DNA from: Acanthosepion lycidas
Taxonomy: Eukaryota > Mollusca > Cephalopoda > Sepiida > Sepiidae
Length of the DNA: 64,000 bases
Direction of reading: 5' to 3'
NCBI GenBank assembly: GCA_963932145.1
Contig: OZ010588.1
Coordinates: 98,296,012-98,360,011 of the forward strand
Shown here: positions 45,201 to 59,389 of the stretch, piece after piece
How the letters are laid out: the number at the start of each line of letters is the position of its first letter
Position numbering within the stretch: position 1 is the first letter of the stretch
Made by a program: the position numbers and the translations under genes
Notes under the pieces: model-generated
Told to the model about the DNA's origin: nothing
The model's database searches: none
What the model saw: only the letters and a program-made list of their open reading frames with translations

Positions 45201-45480
45201 TAAGTTAAACCTATATTATTGAAATTTGAATTTGCTATACATTCCACATTGAAGGGAGAGTGAATATTATGGTAATAATAAGTTAAGCCTATATTATTGA
45301 AATTTGAATTTGTTATACATTCCACATTGAAGGGAGAGTGAATATTATGGTAATAATAAGTTAAACCTATATTATTGAAATTTGAATTTGTTATACATTC
45401 CACATTGAAGGGAGAGTGAATATTATGGTAATAATAAGTTAAACCTATATTATTGAAATTTGAATTTGCTATACATTCCA
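42240..45480 (+). repeat. Related multi-monomer segments with 1326- and 780-bp spacing
   Basis: A two-monomer signature, a copy with TTAAAACTATATT followed by one with AAGTTATACC, occurs at about 42395-42480, 43721-43805 and 44502-44585. The first pair is 1326 bp apart (17 x 78). The second pair is 781 bp apart, equal to 10 x 78 plus the extra base of the 79-bp copy near 44095. C52T copies and AATTTAAACC copies also recur in similar order, so this stretch appears to have duplicated at least twice. Confidence 0.7.
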
Positions 45481-47759
45481 CATTGAAGGGAGAGTGAATA
45501 TTATGGTAATAATAAGTTAAACCTATATTATTGAAATTTGAATTTGCTATACATTCCACATTGAAGGGAGAGTGAATATTATGGTAATAATAAGTTAAAC
45601 CTATATTATTGAAATTTGAATTTGCTATACATTCCACATTGAAGGGAAAGTGAATATTATGGTAATATTAAGTTAAACCTATATTATTGAAATTTGAATT
45701 TGCTATACATTCGACATTGAAGGGAGAGTGAATATTATGGTAATAATAAGTTAAACCTATATTATTGAAATTTGAATTTGCTATACATTCCACATTGAAG
45801 GGAGAGTGAATATTATGGTAATATTAAGTTAAACCTATATTATTGAAATTTGAATTTGCTATACATTCCACATTGAAGGGAGAGTGAATATTATGGTAAT
45901 AATAAGTTAAACCTATATTATTGAAATTTGAATTTGCTATACATTCCACATTGAAGGGAGAGTGAATATTATGGTAATAATAAGTTAAACCTATATTATT
46001 GAAATTTGAATTTGCTATACATTCCACATTGAAGGGAGAGTGAATATTATGGTAATAATAAGTTAAACCTATATTATTGAAATTAGAATTTGCTATACAT
46101 TCCACATTGAAGGGTGAGTGAATATTATGGTAATAATAAGTTAAACCTATATTATTGAAATTTGAATTTGCTATACATTCCACATTGAAGGGAGAGTGAA
46201 TATTATGGTAATAATAAGTTAAACCTATATTATTGAAATTTGAATTTGCTATACATTCCACATTGAAGGGAGAGTGAATATTATGGTAATATTAAGTTAA
46301 ACCTATATTATTGAAATTTGAATTTGCTATACATTCGACATTGAAGGGAGAATGAATATTATGGTAATAATAAGTTAAACCTATATTATTGAAATTTGAA
46401 TTTGCTATACATTCCACATTGAAGGGAGAGTGAATATTATGGTAATATTAAGTTAAACCTATATTATTGAAATTTGAATTTGCTATACATTCCACATTGA
46501 AGGGAGAGTGAATATTATGGTAATAATAAGTTAAACCTATATTATTGAAATTTGAATTTGCTATACATTCCACATTGAAGGGAGAGTGAATATTATGGTA
46601 ATAATAAGTTAAACCTATATTATTGAAATTAGAATTTGCTATACATTCCACATTGAAGGGAGAGTGAATATTATGGTAATAATAAGTTAAACCTATATTA
46701 TTGAAATTTGAATTTGCTATACGTTCCACATTGAAGGGAGAGTGAATATTATGGTAATAATAAGTTAAACCTATATTATTGAAATTTGAATTTGCTATAC
46801 ATTCCACATTGAAGGGAGAGTGAATATTATGGTAATAATAAGTTAAACCTATATTATTGAAATTTGAATTTGTTATATATTCCACATTGAAGGGAGAGTG
46901 AATATTATGGTAATAATAAGTTAAACCTATATTATTGAAATTTGAATTTGCTATACATTCCATATTGAAGGGAGAGTGAATATTATGGTAATAATAAGTT
47001 AAACCTATATTATTGAAATTTGAATTTGTTATACATTCCACATTGAAGGGAGAGTGAATATTATGGTAATAATAAGTTAAACCTATATTATTGAAATTTG
47101 AATTTGCTATACATTCCACATTGAAGGGAGAGTGAATATTATGGTAATATTAAGTTAAACCTATATTATTGAAATTTGAATTTGCTATACATTCGACATT
47201 GAAGGGAGAATGAATATTATGGTAATAATAAGTTAAACCTATATTATTGAAATTTGAATTTGCTATACATTCGACATTGAAAAGAGAGTGAATATTATGG
47301 TAATAATAAGTTAAACCTATATTATTGAAATTAGAATTTGCTATACATTCCACATTGAAGGGAGAGTGAATATTATGGTAATATTAAGTTAAACCTATAT
47401 TATTGAAATTTGAATTTGCTATACATTCGACATTGAAGGGAGAGTGAATATTATGGTAATATTAAGTTAAACCTATATTATTGAAATTTGAATTTGCTAT
47501 ACATTCGACATTGAAAAGAGAGTGAATATTATGGTAATAATAATTTAAACCTATATTATTGAAATTTGAATTTGCTATACATTCGACATTGAAAAGAGAG
47601 TGAATATTATGGTAATATTAAGTTAAACCTATATTATTGAAATTTGAATTTGCTATACATTCGACATTGAAAAGAGAGTGAATATTATGGTAATAATAAG
47701 TTAAACCTATATTATTGAAATTTGAATTTGCTATACATTCGACATTGAAGGGAGAGTGA

Positions 47760-50700
47760 ATATTATGGTAATATTAAGTTAAACCTATATTATTGAAATT
47801 TGAATTTGCTATACATTCGACATTGAAGGGAGAGTTAATATTATGGTAATATTAAGTTAAACCTATATTATTGAAATTTGAATTTGCTATACATTCAACA
47901 TTGAAAAGAGAGTGAATATTATGGTAATATTAAGTTAAACCTATATTATTGAAATTTGAATTTGCTATACATTCGACATTGAAGGGAGAGTGAATATTAT
48001 GGTAATAATAAGTTAAACCTATATTATTGAAATTTTAATTTGCTATACATTCGACATTGAAAAGAGAGTGAATATTATGGTAATAATAAGTTAAACCTAT
48101 ATTATTGAAATTTGAATTTGCTATACATTCGACATTGAAAAGAGAGTGAATATTATGGTAATAATAAGTTAAACCTATATTATTGAAATTAGAATTTGCT
48201 ATACATTCCACATTGTAGGGAGAGTGAATATTATGGTAATATTAAGTTAAACCTATATTATTGAAATTTGAATTTGCTATACATTCGACATTGAAGGGAG
48301 AGTGAATATTATGGTAATATTAAGTTAAACCTATATTATTGAAATTTGAATTTGCTATACATTCGACATTGAAGGGAGAATGAATATTATGGTAATAATA
48401 AGTTAAACCTATATTATTGAAATTTGAATTTGCTATACATTCGACATTGAAAAGAGAGTGAATATTATGGTAATAATAAGTTAAACCTATATTATTGAAA
48501 TTAGAATTTGCTATACATTCGACATTGAAGGGAGAGTGAATATTATGGTAATATTAAGTTAAACCTATATTATTGAAATTTGAATTTGCTATACATTCGA
48601 CATTGAAGGGAGAGTTAATATTATGGTAATATCAAGTTAAACCTATATTATTGAAATTTGAATTTGCTATACATTCAACATTGAAAAGAGAGTGAATATT
48701 ATGGTAATATTAAGTTAAACCTATATTATTGAAATTTGAATTTGCTATACATTCGACATTGAAGGGAGAGTGAATATTATGGTAATAATAAGTTAAACCT
48801 ATATTATTGAAATTTGAATTTGCTATACATTCGACATTGAAAAGAGAGTGAATATTATGGTAATAATAAGTTAAACCTATATTATTGAAATTTGAATTTG
48901 CTATACATTCGACATTGAAAAGAGAGTGAATATTATGGTAATAATAAGTTAAACCTATATTATTGAAATTAGAATTTGCTATACATTCCACATTGTAGGG
49001 AGAGTGAATATTATGGTAATATTAAGTTAAACCTATATTATTGAAATTTGAATTTGCTATACATTCGACATTGAAGGGAGAGTGAATATTATGGTAATGT
49101 TAAGTTAAAACTATATTATTGAAATTTGAATTTGCTATACATTCGACATTGAAAAGAGAGTGAATATTATGGTAATAATAAGTTAAACCTATATTATTGA
49201 AATTTGAATTTGCTATACATTCGACATTGAAAAGAGAGTGAATATTATGGTAATATTAAGTTAAACCTATATTATTGAAATTTGAATTTGCTATACATTC
49301 GACATTGAAAAGAGAGTGAATATTATGGTAATAATAAGTTAAACCTATATTATTGAAATTTGAATTTGCTATACATTCGACATTGAAGGGAGAGTGAATA
49401 TTATGGTAATAATAAGTTAAACCTATATTATTGAAATTTGAATTTGCTATACATTCGACATTGAAGGGAGAGTGAATATTATGGTAATAATAAGTTATAC
49501 CTATATTATTGAAATTAGAATTTGCTGTACATTCCACATTGAAGGGTGAGTGAATATTATGGTAATAATAAGTTAAACCTATATTATTGAAATTTGAATT
49601 TGCTATACATTCGACATTGAAGGGAGAGTGAATATTATGGTAATAATAAGTTAAACCTATATTATTGAAATTTGAATTTGCTATACATTCGACATTGAAG
49701 GGAGAGTGAATATTATGGTAATATTAAGTTAAACCTATATTATTGAAATTTGAATTTGCTATACATTCGACATTGAAGGGAGAGTTAATATTATGGTAAT
49801 ATTAAGTTAAACCTATATTATTGAAATTTGAATTTGCTATACATTCAACATTGAAAAGAGAGTGAATATTATGGTAATATTAAGTTAAACCTATATTATT
49901 GAAATTTGAATTTGCTATACATTCGACATTGAAGGGAGAGTGAATATTATGGTAAAAATAAGTTAAACCTATATTATTGAAATTTGAATTTGCTATACAT
50001 TCGACATTGAAAAGAGAGTGAATATTATGGTAATAATAAGTTAAACCTATATTATTGAAATTTGAATTTGCTATACATTCGACATTGAAAAGAGAGTGAA
50101 TATTATGGTAATAATAAGTTAAACCTATATTATTGAAATTAGAATTTGCTATACATTCCACATTGTAGGGAGAGTGAATATTATGGTAATATTAAGTTAA
50201 ACCTATATTATTGAAATTTGAATTTGCTATACATTCGACATTGAAGGGAGAGTGAATATTATGGTAATATTAAGTTAAACCTATATTATTGAAATTTGAA
50301 TTTGCTATACATTCGACATTGAAAAGAGAGTGAATATTATGGTAATAATAAGTTAAACCTATATTATTGAAATTTGAATTTGCTATACATTCGACATTGA
50401 AAAGAGAGTGAATATTATGGTAATATTAAGTTAAACCTATATTATTGAAATTTGAATTTGCTATACATTCGACATTGAAAAGAGAGTGAATATTATGGTA
50501 ATAATAAGTTAAACCTATATTATTGAAATTTGAATTTGCTATACATTCGACATTGAAGGGAGAGTGAATATTATGGTAATAATAAGTTAAACCTATATTA
50601 TTGAAATTTGAATTTGCTATACATTCGACATTGAAGGGAGAGTGAATATTATGGTAATAATAAGTTATACCTATATTATTGAAATTAGAATTTGCTGTAC
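47760..50700 (+). repeat. Nested duplications at 780 and 1170 bp
   Basis: ACATTCAACATTG starts at 47891, 48671 and 49841. CATTGTAGGG is at 48211, 48991 and 50161. GAGAGTTAATATT is near 47831, 48611 and 49781. All three markers show spacings of 780 (10 monomers) and then 1170 (15 monomers), so one ancestral segment is present three times. A TTTGCTGTAC copy at 49521 and 50691 also fits 1170. Confidence 0.88.
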
Positions 50701-53700
50701 ATTCCACATTGAAGGGAGAGTGAATATTATGGTAATAATAAGTTAAACCTATATTATTGAAATTTGAATATGCTATACATTCCACATTGAAGGGAGAGTG
50801 AATATTATGGTAATATTAAGTTAAACCTATATTATTGAAATTTGAATTTGCTATACATTCCACATTGAAGGGAGAGTGAATATTATGGTAATAATAAGTT
50901 AAACCTATATTATTGAAATTTGAATTTGCTATACATTCCACATTGAAGGGAGAGTGAATATTATGGTAATAATAAGTTAAACCTATATTATTGAAATTTG
51001 AATTTGTTATACATTCCACATTGAAGGGAGAGTGAATATTATGGTAATAATAAGTTAAACCTATATTATTGAAATTTGAATTTGCTATACATTCCACATT
51101 GAAGGGAGAGTGAATATTATGGTAATATTAAGTTAAACCTATATTATTGAAATTTGAATTTGCTATACATTCGACATTGAAGGGAGAGTGAATATTATGG
51201 TAATAATAAGTTAAACCTATATTATTGAAATTTGAATTTGCTATACATTCGACATTGAAAAGAGAGTGAATATTATGGTAATAATAAGTTAAACCTATAT
51301 TATTGAAATTAGAATTTGCTATACATTCCACATTGAAGGGAGAGTGAATATTATGGTAATATTAAGTTAAACCTATATTATTGAAATTTGAATTTGCTAT
51401 ACATTCGACATTGAAGGGAGAGTGAATATTATGGTAATAATAAGTTAAACCTATATTATTGAAATTTGAATTTGCTATACATTCGACATTGAAAAGAGAG
51501 TGAATATTATGGTAATAATAAGTTAAACCTATATTATTGAAATTAGAATTTGCTATACATTCCACATTGAAGGGAGAGTGAATATTATGGTAATATTAAG
51601 TTAAACCTATATTATTGAAATTTGAATTTGCTATACATTCGACATTGAAGGGAGAGTGAATATTATGGTAATATTAAGTTAAACCTATATTATTGAAATT
51701 TGAATTTGCTATACATTCGACATTGAAAAGAGAGTGAATATTATGGTAATAATATGTTAAACCTATATTATTGAAATTTGAATTTGCTATACATTCGACA
51801 TTGAAAAGAGAGTGAATATTATGGTAATATTAAGTTAAACCTATATTATTGAAATTTGAATTTGCTATACATTCGACATTGAAAAGAGAGTGAATATTAT
51901 GGTAATAATAAGTTAAACCCATATTATTGAAATTTGAATTTGCTATACATTCGACATTGAAGGGAGAGTGAATATTATGGTAATAATAAGTTAAACCTAT
52001 ATTATTGAAATTTGAATTTGCTATACATTCGACATTGAAGGGAGAGTGTATATTATGGTAATATTAACTTAAACCTATATTATTGAAATTTGAATTTGCT
52101 ATACATTCGACATTGAAGGGAGAGTGAATATTATGGTAATATTAAGTTAAACTTATATTATTGAAATTTGAATTTGCTATACATTCGACATTGAAAAGAG
52201 AGTGAATATTATGGTAATATTATGTTAAACCTATATTATTGAAATTTGAATTTGCTATACATTCGACATTGAAGGGAGAGTGAATATTATGGTAATAATA
52301 AGTTAAACCTATATTATTGAAATTTGAATTTGCTATACATTCGACATTGAAAAGAGAGTGAATATTATGGTAATATTAAGTTAAACCTATATTATTGAAA
52401 TTTGAATTTGCTATACATTCGACATTGAAAAGAGAGTGAATATTCTGGTAATAATAAGTTAAACCTATATTATTGAAATTTGAATTTGCTATACATTCGA
52501 CATTGAAAAGAGAGTGAATATTATGGTAATATTAAGTTAAACCTATATTATTGAAATTTGAATTTGCTATACATTCGACATTGAAAAGAGAGTGAATATT
52601 ATGGTAATAATAAGTTAAACCTATATTATTGAAATTTGAATTTGCTATACATTCCACATTGAAGGGAGAGTGAATATTATGGTAATATTAAGTTGAACCT
52701 ATATTATTGAAATTTGAATTTGCTATACATTCGACATTGAAGGGAGAGTGAATATTATGGTAATAATAAGTTAAACCTATATTATTGAAATTAGAATTTG
52801 CTATACATTCCACATTGAAGGGAGAGTGAATATTATGGTAATAATAAGTTAAACCTATATTATTGAAATTTGAATTTGCTATACGTTCCACATTGAAGGG
52901 AGAATGAATATTATTGTAATAATAAGTTAAACCTATATTATTGAAATTTGAATTTGCTATACATTCCACATTGAAGGGAGAGTGAATATTATGGTAATAA
53001 TAAGTTAAACCTATATTATTGAAATTTGAATTTGTTATACATTCCACATTGAAGGGAGAGTGAATATTATGGTAATAATAAGTTAAACCTATATTATTGA
53101 AATTTGAATTTGCTATACATTCGACATTGAAGGGAGAGTGAATATTATGGTAATATTAAGTTAAACATATATTATTGAAATTTGAATTTGCTATACATTC
53201 GACATTGAAGGGAGAGTGAATATTATGGTAGTAATAAGTTAAACCTATATTATTGAAATTTGAATTTGCAATACATTCCACATTGAAGGGAGAGTGAATA
53301 TTATCGTAATATTAAGTTAAACCTATATTATTGAAATTTGAATTTGCTATACATTCCACATTGAAGGGAGAGTGAATATTATGGTAATAATAAGTTAAAC
53401 CTATATTATTGAAATTTGAATTTGCTATACATTCCACATTGAAGGGAGAGTGAATATTATGGTAATAATAAGTTAAACCTATATTATTGAAATTTGAATT
53501 TGTTATACATTCCACATTGAAGGGAGAGTGAATATTATGGTAATAATAAGTTAAACCTATATTATTGAAATTTGAATTTGCTATACATTCCACATTGAAG
53601 GGAGAGTGAATATTATGGTAATATTAAGTTAAAACTATATTATTGAAATTTGAATTTGCTATACATTCCACATTGAAGGGAGAGTGAATATTATGGTAAT

Positions 53701-56700
53701 AATAAGTTAAACCTATATTATTGAAATTTGAATTTGCTATACATTCGACATTGAAAAGAGATGAATATTATGGTAATAATAAGTTAAACCTATATTATTG
53801 AAATTAGAATTTGCTATACATTCCACATTGAAGGGAGAGTGAATATTATGGTAATATTAAGTTAAACCTATATTATTGAAATTTGAATTTGCTATACATT
53901 CGACATTGAAGGGAGAGTGAATATTATGGTAATATTAAGTTAAACCTATATTATTGAAATTTGAATTTGCTATACATTCGACATTGAAAAGAGAGTGAAT
54001 ATTATGGTAATAATAATTTAAACCTATATTATTGAAATTTGAATTTGCTATACATTCGACATTGAAGGGAGAGTGAATATTATGGTAATAATAAGTTAAA
54101 CCTATATTATTGAAATTTGAATTTGCTATACATTCGACATTGAAAAGAGAGTGAATATTATGGTAATATTAAGTTAAACCTATATTATTGAAATTTGAAT
54201 TTGCTATACATTCGACATTGAAAAGAGAGTGAATATTATGGTAATAATAAGTTAAACCTATATTATTGAAATTTGAATTTGCTATACATTCCACATTGAA
54301 GGGAGAGTGAATATTATGGTAATATTAAGTTGAACCTATATTATTGAAATTTGAATTTGCTATACATTTGACATTGAAGGGAGAGTGAATATTATGGTAA
54401 TATTAAGTTAAACCTATATTATTGAAATTTGAATTTGCTATACATTCGACATTGAAAAGAGAGTGAATATTATGGTAATATTAAGTTAAACCTATATTAT
54501 TGAAATTTGAATTTGCTATACATTCGACATTGAAAAGAGAGTGAATATTATGGTAATAATAAGTTAAACCTATATTATTGAAATTTGAATTTGCTATACA
54601 TTCGACATTGAAAAGAGAGTGAATATTATGGTAATATTAAGTTAAACCTATATTATTGAAATTTGAATTTGCTATACATTCGACATTGAAAAGAGAGTGA
54701 ATATTATGGTAATAATAAGTTAAACCTATATTATTGAAATTTGAATTTGCTATACATTCGACATTGAAGGGAGAGTGAATATTATGGTAATAATAAGTTA
54801 TACCTATATTATTGAAATTAGAATTTGCTGTACATTCCACATTGAAGGGAGAGTGAATATTATGGTAATAATAAGTTAAACCTATATTATTGAAATTTGA
54901 ATATGCTATACATTCCACATTGAAGGGAGAGTGAATATTATGGTAATATTAAGTTAAACCTATATTATTGAAATTTGAATTTGCTATACATTCCACATTG
55001 AAGGGAGAGTGAATATTATGGTAATAATAAGTTAAACCTATATTATTGAAATTTGAATTTGCTATACATTCCACATTGAAGGGAGAGTGAATATTATGGT
55101 AATAATAAGTTAAACCTATATTATTGAAATTTGAATTTGTTATACATTCCACATTGAAGGGAGAGTGAATATTATGGTAATAATAAGTTAAACCTATATT
55201 ATTGAAATTTGAATTTGCTATACATTCCACATTGAAGGGAGAGTGAATATTATGGTAATATTAAGTTAAACCTATATTATTGAAATTTGAATTTGCTATA
55301 CATTCGACATTGAAGGGAGAGTGAATATTATGGTAATAATAAGTTAAACCTATATTATTGAAATTTGAATTTGCTATACATTCGACATTGAAAAGAGAGT
55401 GAATATTATGGTAATAATAAGTTAAACCTATATTATTGAAATTAGAATTTGCTATACATTCCACATTGAAGGGAGAGTGAATATTATGGTAATATTAAGT
55501 TAAACCTATATTATTGAAATTTGAATTTGCTATACATTCGACATTGAAGGGAGAGTGAATATTATGGTAATATTAAGTTAAACCTATATTATTGAAATTT
55601 GAATTTGCTATACATTCGACATTGAAAAGAGAGTGAATATTATGGTAATAATAAGTTAAACCTATATTATTGAAATTTGAATTTGCTATACATTCGACAT
55701 TGAAAAGAGAGTGAATATTATGGTAATATTAAGTTAAACCTATATTATTGAAATTTGAATTTGCTATACATTCGACATTGAAAAGAGAGTGAATATTATG
55801 GTAATAATAAGTTAAACCCATATTATTGAAATTTGAATTTGCTATACATTCGACATTGAAGGGAGAGTGAATATTATGGTAATAATAAGTTAAACCTATA
55901 TTATTGAAATTTGAATTTGCTATACATTCGACATTGAAGGGAGAGTGTATATTATGGTAATATTAACTTAAACCTATATTATTGAAATTTGAATTTGCTA
56001 TACATTCGACATTGAAGGGAGAGTGAATATTATGGTAATATTAAGTTAAACTTATATTATTGAAATTTGAATTTGCTATACATTCGACATTGAAAAGAGA
56101 GTGAATATTATGGTAATATTATGTTAAACCTATATTATTGAAATTTGAATTTGCTATACATTCGACATTGAAGGGAGAGTGAATATTATGGTAATAATAA
56201 GTTAAACCTATATTATTGAAATTTGAATTTGCTATACATTCGACATTGAAAAGAGAGTGAATATTATGGTAATATTAAGTTAAACCTATATTATTGAAAT
56301 TTGAATTTGCTATACATTCGACATTGAAAAGAGAGTGAATATTCTGGTAATAATAAGTTAAACCTATATTATTGAAATTTGAATTTGCTATACATTCGAC
56401 ATTGAAAAGAGAGTGAATATTATGGTAATATTAAGTTAAACCTATATTATTGAAATTTGAATTTGCTATACATTCGACATTGAAAAGAGAGTGAATATTA
56501 TGGTAATAATAAGTTAAACCTATATTATTGAAATTTGAATTTGCTATACATTCCACATTGAAGGGAGAGTGAATATTATGGTAATATTAAGTTGAACCTA
56601 TATTATTGAAATTTGAATTTGCTATACATTCGACATTGAAGGGAGAGTGAATATTATGGTAATAATAAGTTAAACCTATATTATTGAAATTAGAATTTGC

Positions 56701-58030
56701 TATACATTCCACATTGAAGGGAGAGTGAATATTATGGTAATAATAAGTTAAACCTATATTATTGAAATTTGAATTTGCTATACGTTCCACATTGAAGGGA
56801 GAATGAATATTATTGTAATAATAAGTTAAACCTATATTATTGAAATTTGAATTTGCTATACATTCCACATTGAAGGGAGAGTGAATATTATGGTAATAAT
56901 AAGTTAAACCTATATTATTGAAATTTGAATTTGTTATACATTCCACATTGAAGGGAGAGTGAATATTATGGTAATAATAAGTTAAACCTATATTATTGAA
57001 ATTTGAATTTGCTATACATTCGACATTGAAGGGAGAGTGAATATTATGGTAATATTAAGTTAAACATATATTATTGAAATTTGAATTTGCTATACATTCG
57101 ACATTGAAGGGAGAGTGAATATTATGGTAGTAATAAGTTAAACCTATATTATTGAAATTTGAATTTGCAATACATTCCACATTGAAGGGAGAGTGAATAT
57201 TATCGTAATATTAAGTTAAACCTATATTATTGAAATTTGAATTTGCTATACATTCCACATTGAAGGGAGAGTGAATATTATGGTAATAATAAGTTAAACC
57301 TATATTATTGAAATTTGAATTTGCTATACATTCCACATTGAAGGGAGAGTGAATATTATGGTAATAATAAGTTAAACCTATATTATTGAAATTTGAATTT
57401 GTTATACATTCCACATTGAAGGGAGAGTGAATATTATGGTAATAATAAGTTAAACCTATATTATTGAAATTTGAATTTGCTATACATTCCACATTGAAGG
57501 GAGAGTGAATATTATGGTAATATTAAGTTAAAACTATATTATTGAAATTTGAATTTGCTATACATTCCACATTGAAGGGAGAGTGAATATTATGGTAATA
57601 ATAAGTTAAACCTATATTATTGAAATTTGAATTTGCTATACATTCGACATTGAAAAGAGATGAATATTATGGTAATAATAAGTTAAACCTATATTATTGA
57701 AATTAGAATTTGCTATACATTCCACATTGAAGGGAGAGTGAATATTATGGTAATATTAAGTTAAACCTATATTATTGAAATTTGAATTTGCTATACATTC
57801 GACATTGAAGGGAGAGTGAATATTATGGTAATATTAAGTTAAACCTATATTATTGAAATTTGAATTTGCTATACATTCGACATTGAAAAGAGAGTGAATA
57901 TTATGGTAATAATAATTTAAACCTATATTATTGAAATTTGAATTTGCTATACATTCGACATTGAAGGGAGAGTGAATATTATGGTAATAATAAGTTAAAC
58001 CTATATTATTGAAATTTGAATTTGCTATAC
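50570..58030 (+). repeat. About 3.5-kb duplication with 4133- then 3899-bp offset
   Basis: TTTGCTGTAC is at 50691 and 54824 (4133 bp). Downstream the offset is 3899: TATTCTGGTA is at 52441 and 56340, ATGGTAGTAATAAG is near 53225 and 57124, and the deletion AGAGATGAATATT is at 53761 and 57660. The 234-bp change of offset equals three monomers. The match ends near 54130/58030, where the right copy has GGG and the left has AAG. A TATACATTTGACATTG copy preceded by AGTTGAACC occurs near 54361 and again near 59040, showing a further partial copy. Confidence 0.88.
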
Positions 58031-59389
58031 ATTCGACATTGAAGGGAGAGTGAATATTATGGTAATATTAAGTTAAACCTATATTATTGAAATTTGAATT
58101 TGCTATACATTCGACATTGAAAAGAGAGTGAATATTATGGTAATAATAAGTTAAACCTATATTATTGAAATTTGAATTTGCTATACATTCGACATTGAAA
58201 AGAGAGTGAATATTATGGTAATAATAAGTTAAACCTATATTATTGAAATTTGAATTTGCTATACATTCGACATTGAAGGGAGAGTGAAAATTATGGTAAT
58301 AATAAGTTAAACCTATATTATTGAAATTTGAATTTGCTATACATTCGACATTGAAGGGAGAGTGAATATTATGGTAATATTAAGTTAAACCTATATTATT
58401 GAAATTTGAATTTGCTATACATTCGACATTGAAGGGAGAGTGAATATTATGGTAATATTAAGTTAAACTTATATTATTGAAATTTGAATTTGCTATACAT
58501 TCGACATTGAAAAGAGAGTGAATATTATGGTAATATTAAGTTAAACCTATATTATTGAAATTTGAATTTGCTATACATTCGACATTGAAGGGAGAGTGAA
58601 TATTATGGTAATAATAAGTTAAACCTATATTATTGAAATTTGAATTTTCTATACATTCGACATTGAAAAGAGAGTGAATATTATGATAATATTAAGTTAA
58701 ACCTATATTATTGAAATTTGAATTTGCTATACATTCGACATTGAAAAGAGAGTGAATATTATGGTAATAATAAGTTAAACCTATATTATTGAAATTTGAA
58801 TTTGCTATACATTCGACATTGAAAAGAGAGTGAATATTATGGTAATATTAAGTTAAACCTATATTATTGAAATTTGAATTTGCTATACATTCGACATTGA
58901 AAAGAGAGTGAATATTATGGTAATAATAAGTTAAACCTATATTATTGAAATTTGAATTTGCTATACATTCCACATTGAAGGGAGAGTGAATATTATGGTA
59001 ATATTAAGTTGAACCTATATTATTGAAATTTGAATTTGCTATACATTTGACATTGAAGGGAGAGTGAATATTATGGTAATATTAAGTTAAACCTATATTA
59101 TTGAAATTTGAATTTGCTATACATTCGACATTGAAAAGAGAGTGAATATTATGGTAATAATAAGTTAAACCTATATTATTGAAATTTGAATTTTCTATAC
59201 ATTCGACATTGAAAAGAGAGTGAATATTATGGTAATATTAAGTTAAACCTATATTATTGAAATTTGAATTAGCTATACATTCGACATTGAAAAGAGAGTG
59301 AATATTATGGTAATAATAAGTTAAACCTATATTATTGAAATTTGAATTTGCTATACATTCGACATTGAAGGGAGACTGAATATTATGGT

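Larger units (their letters stand above)
39510..45660 (+). repeat. Array block IV: homogeneous 78-bp 17A block
   Basis: For about 6 kb every monomer I checked has 17A (GGTAATAATAAG) with 62C and GGG at 71-73; 52C and 52T both occur. The 79-bp junction appears only near 39550, 39645, 40270 and 44095. The exact 78-bp period and lack of 17T keep the minus strand free of stops for long distances: 40273-41892, 41950-44076 and 44096-45637. This is a by-product of monomer type rather than evidence for a gene. Confidence 0.85.

Noticed and set aside
168..57492. Dozens of minus-strand open frames with a 26-residue periodic translation (up to 708 codons)
   Set aside because: They begin at GTG, not ATG, and the consensus frame has no Met codon. 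They stop wherever A17T or a 79-bp copy occurs. Frame-destroying variants are common throughout, as expected for non-coding satellite.
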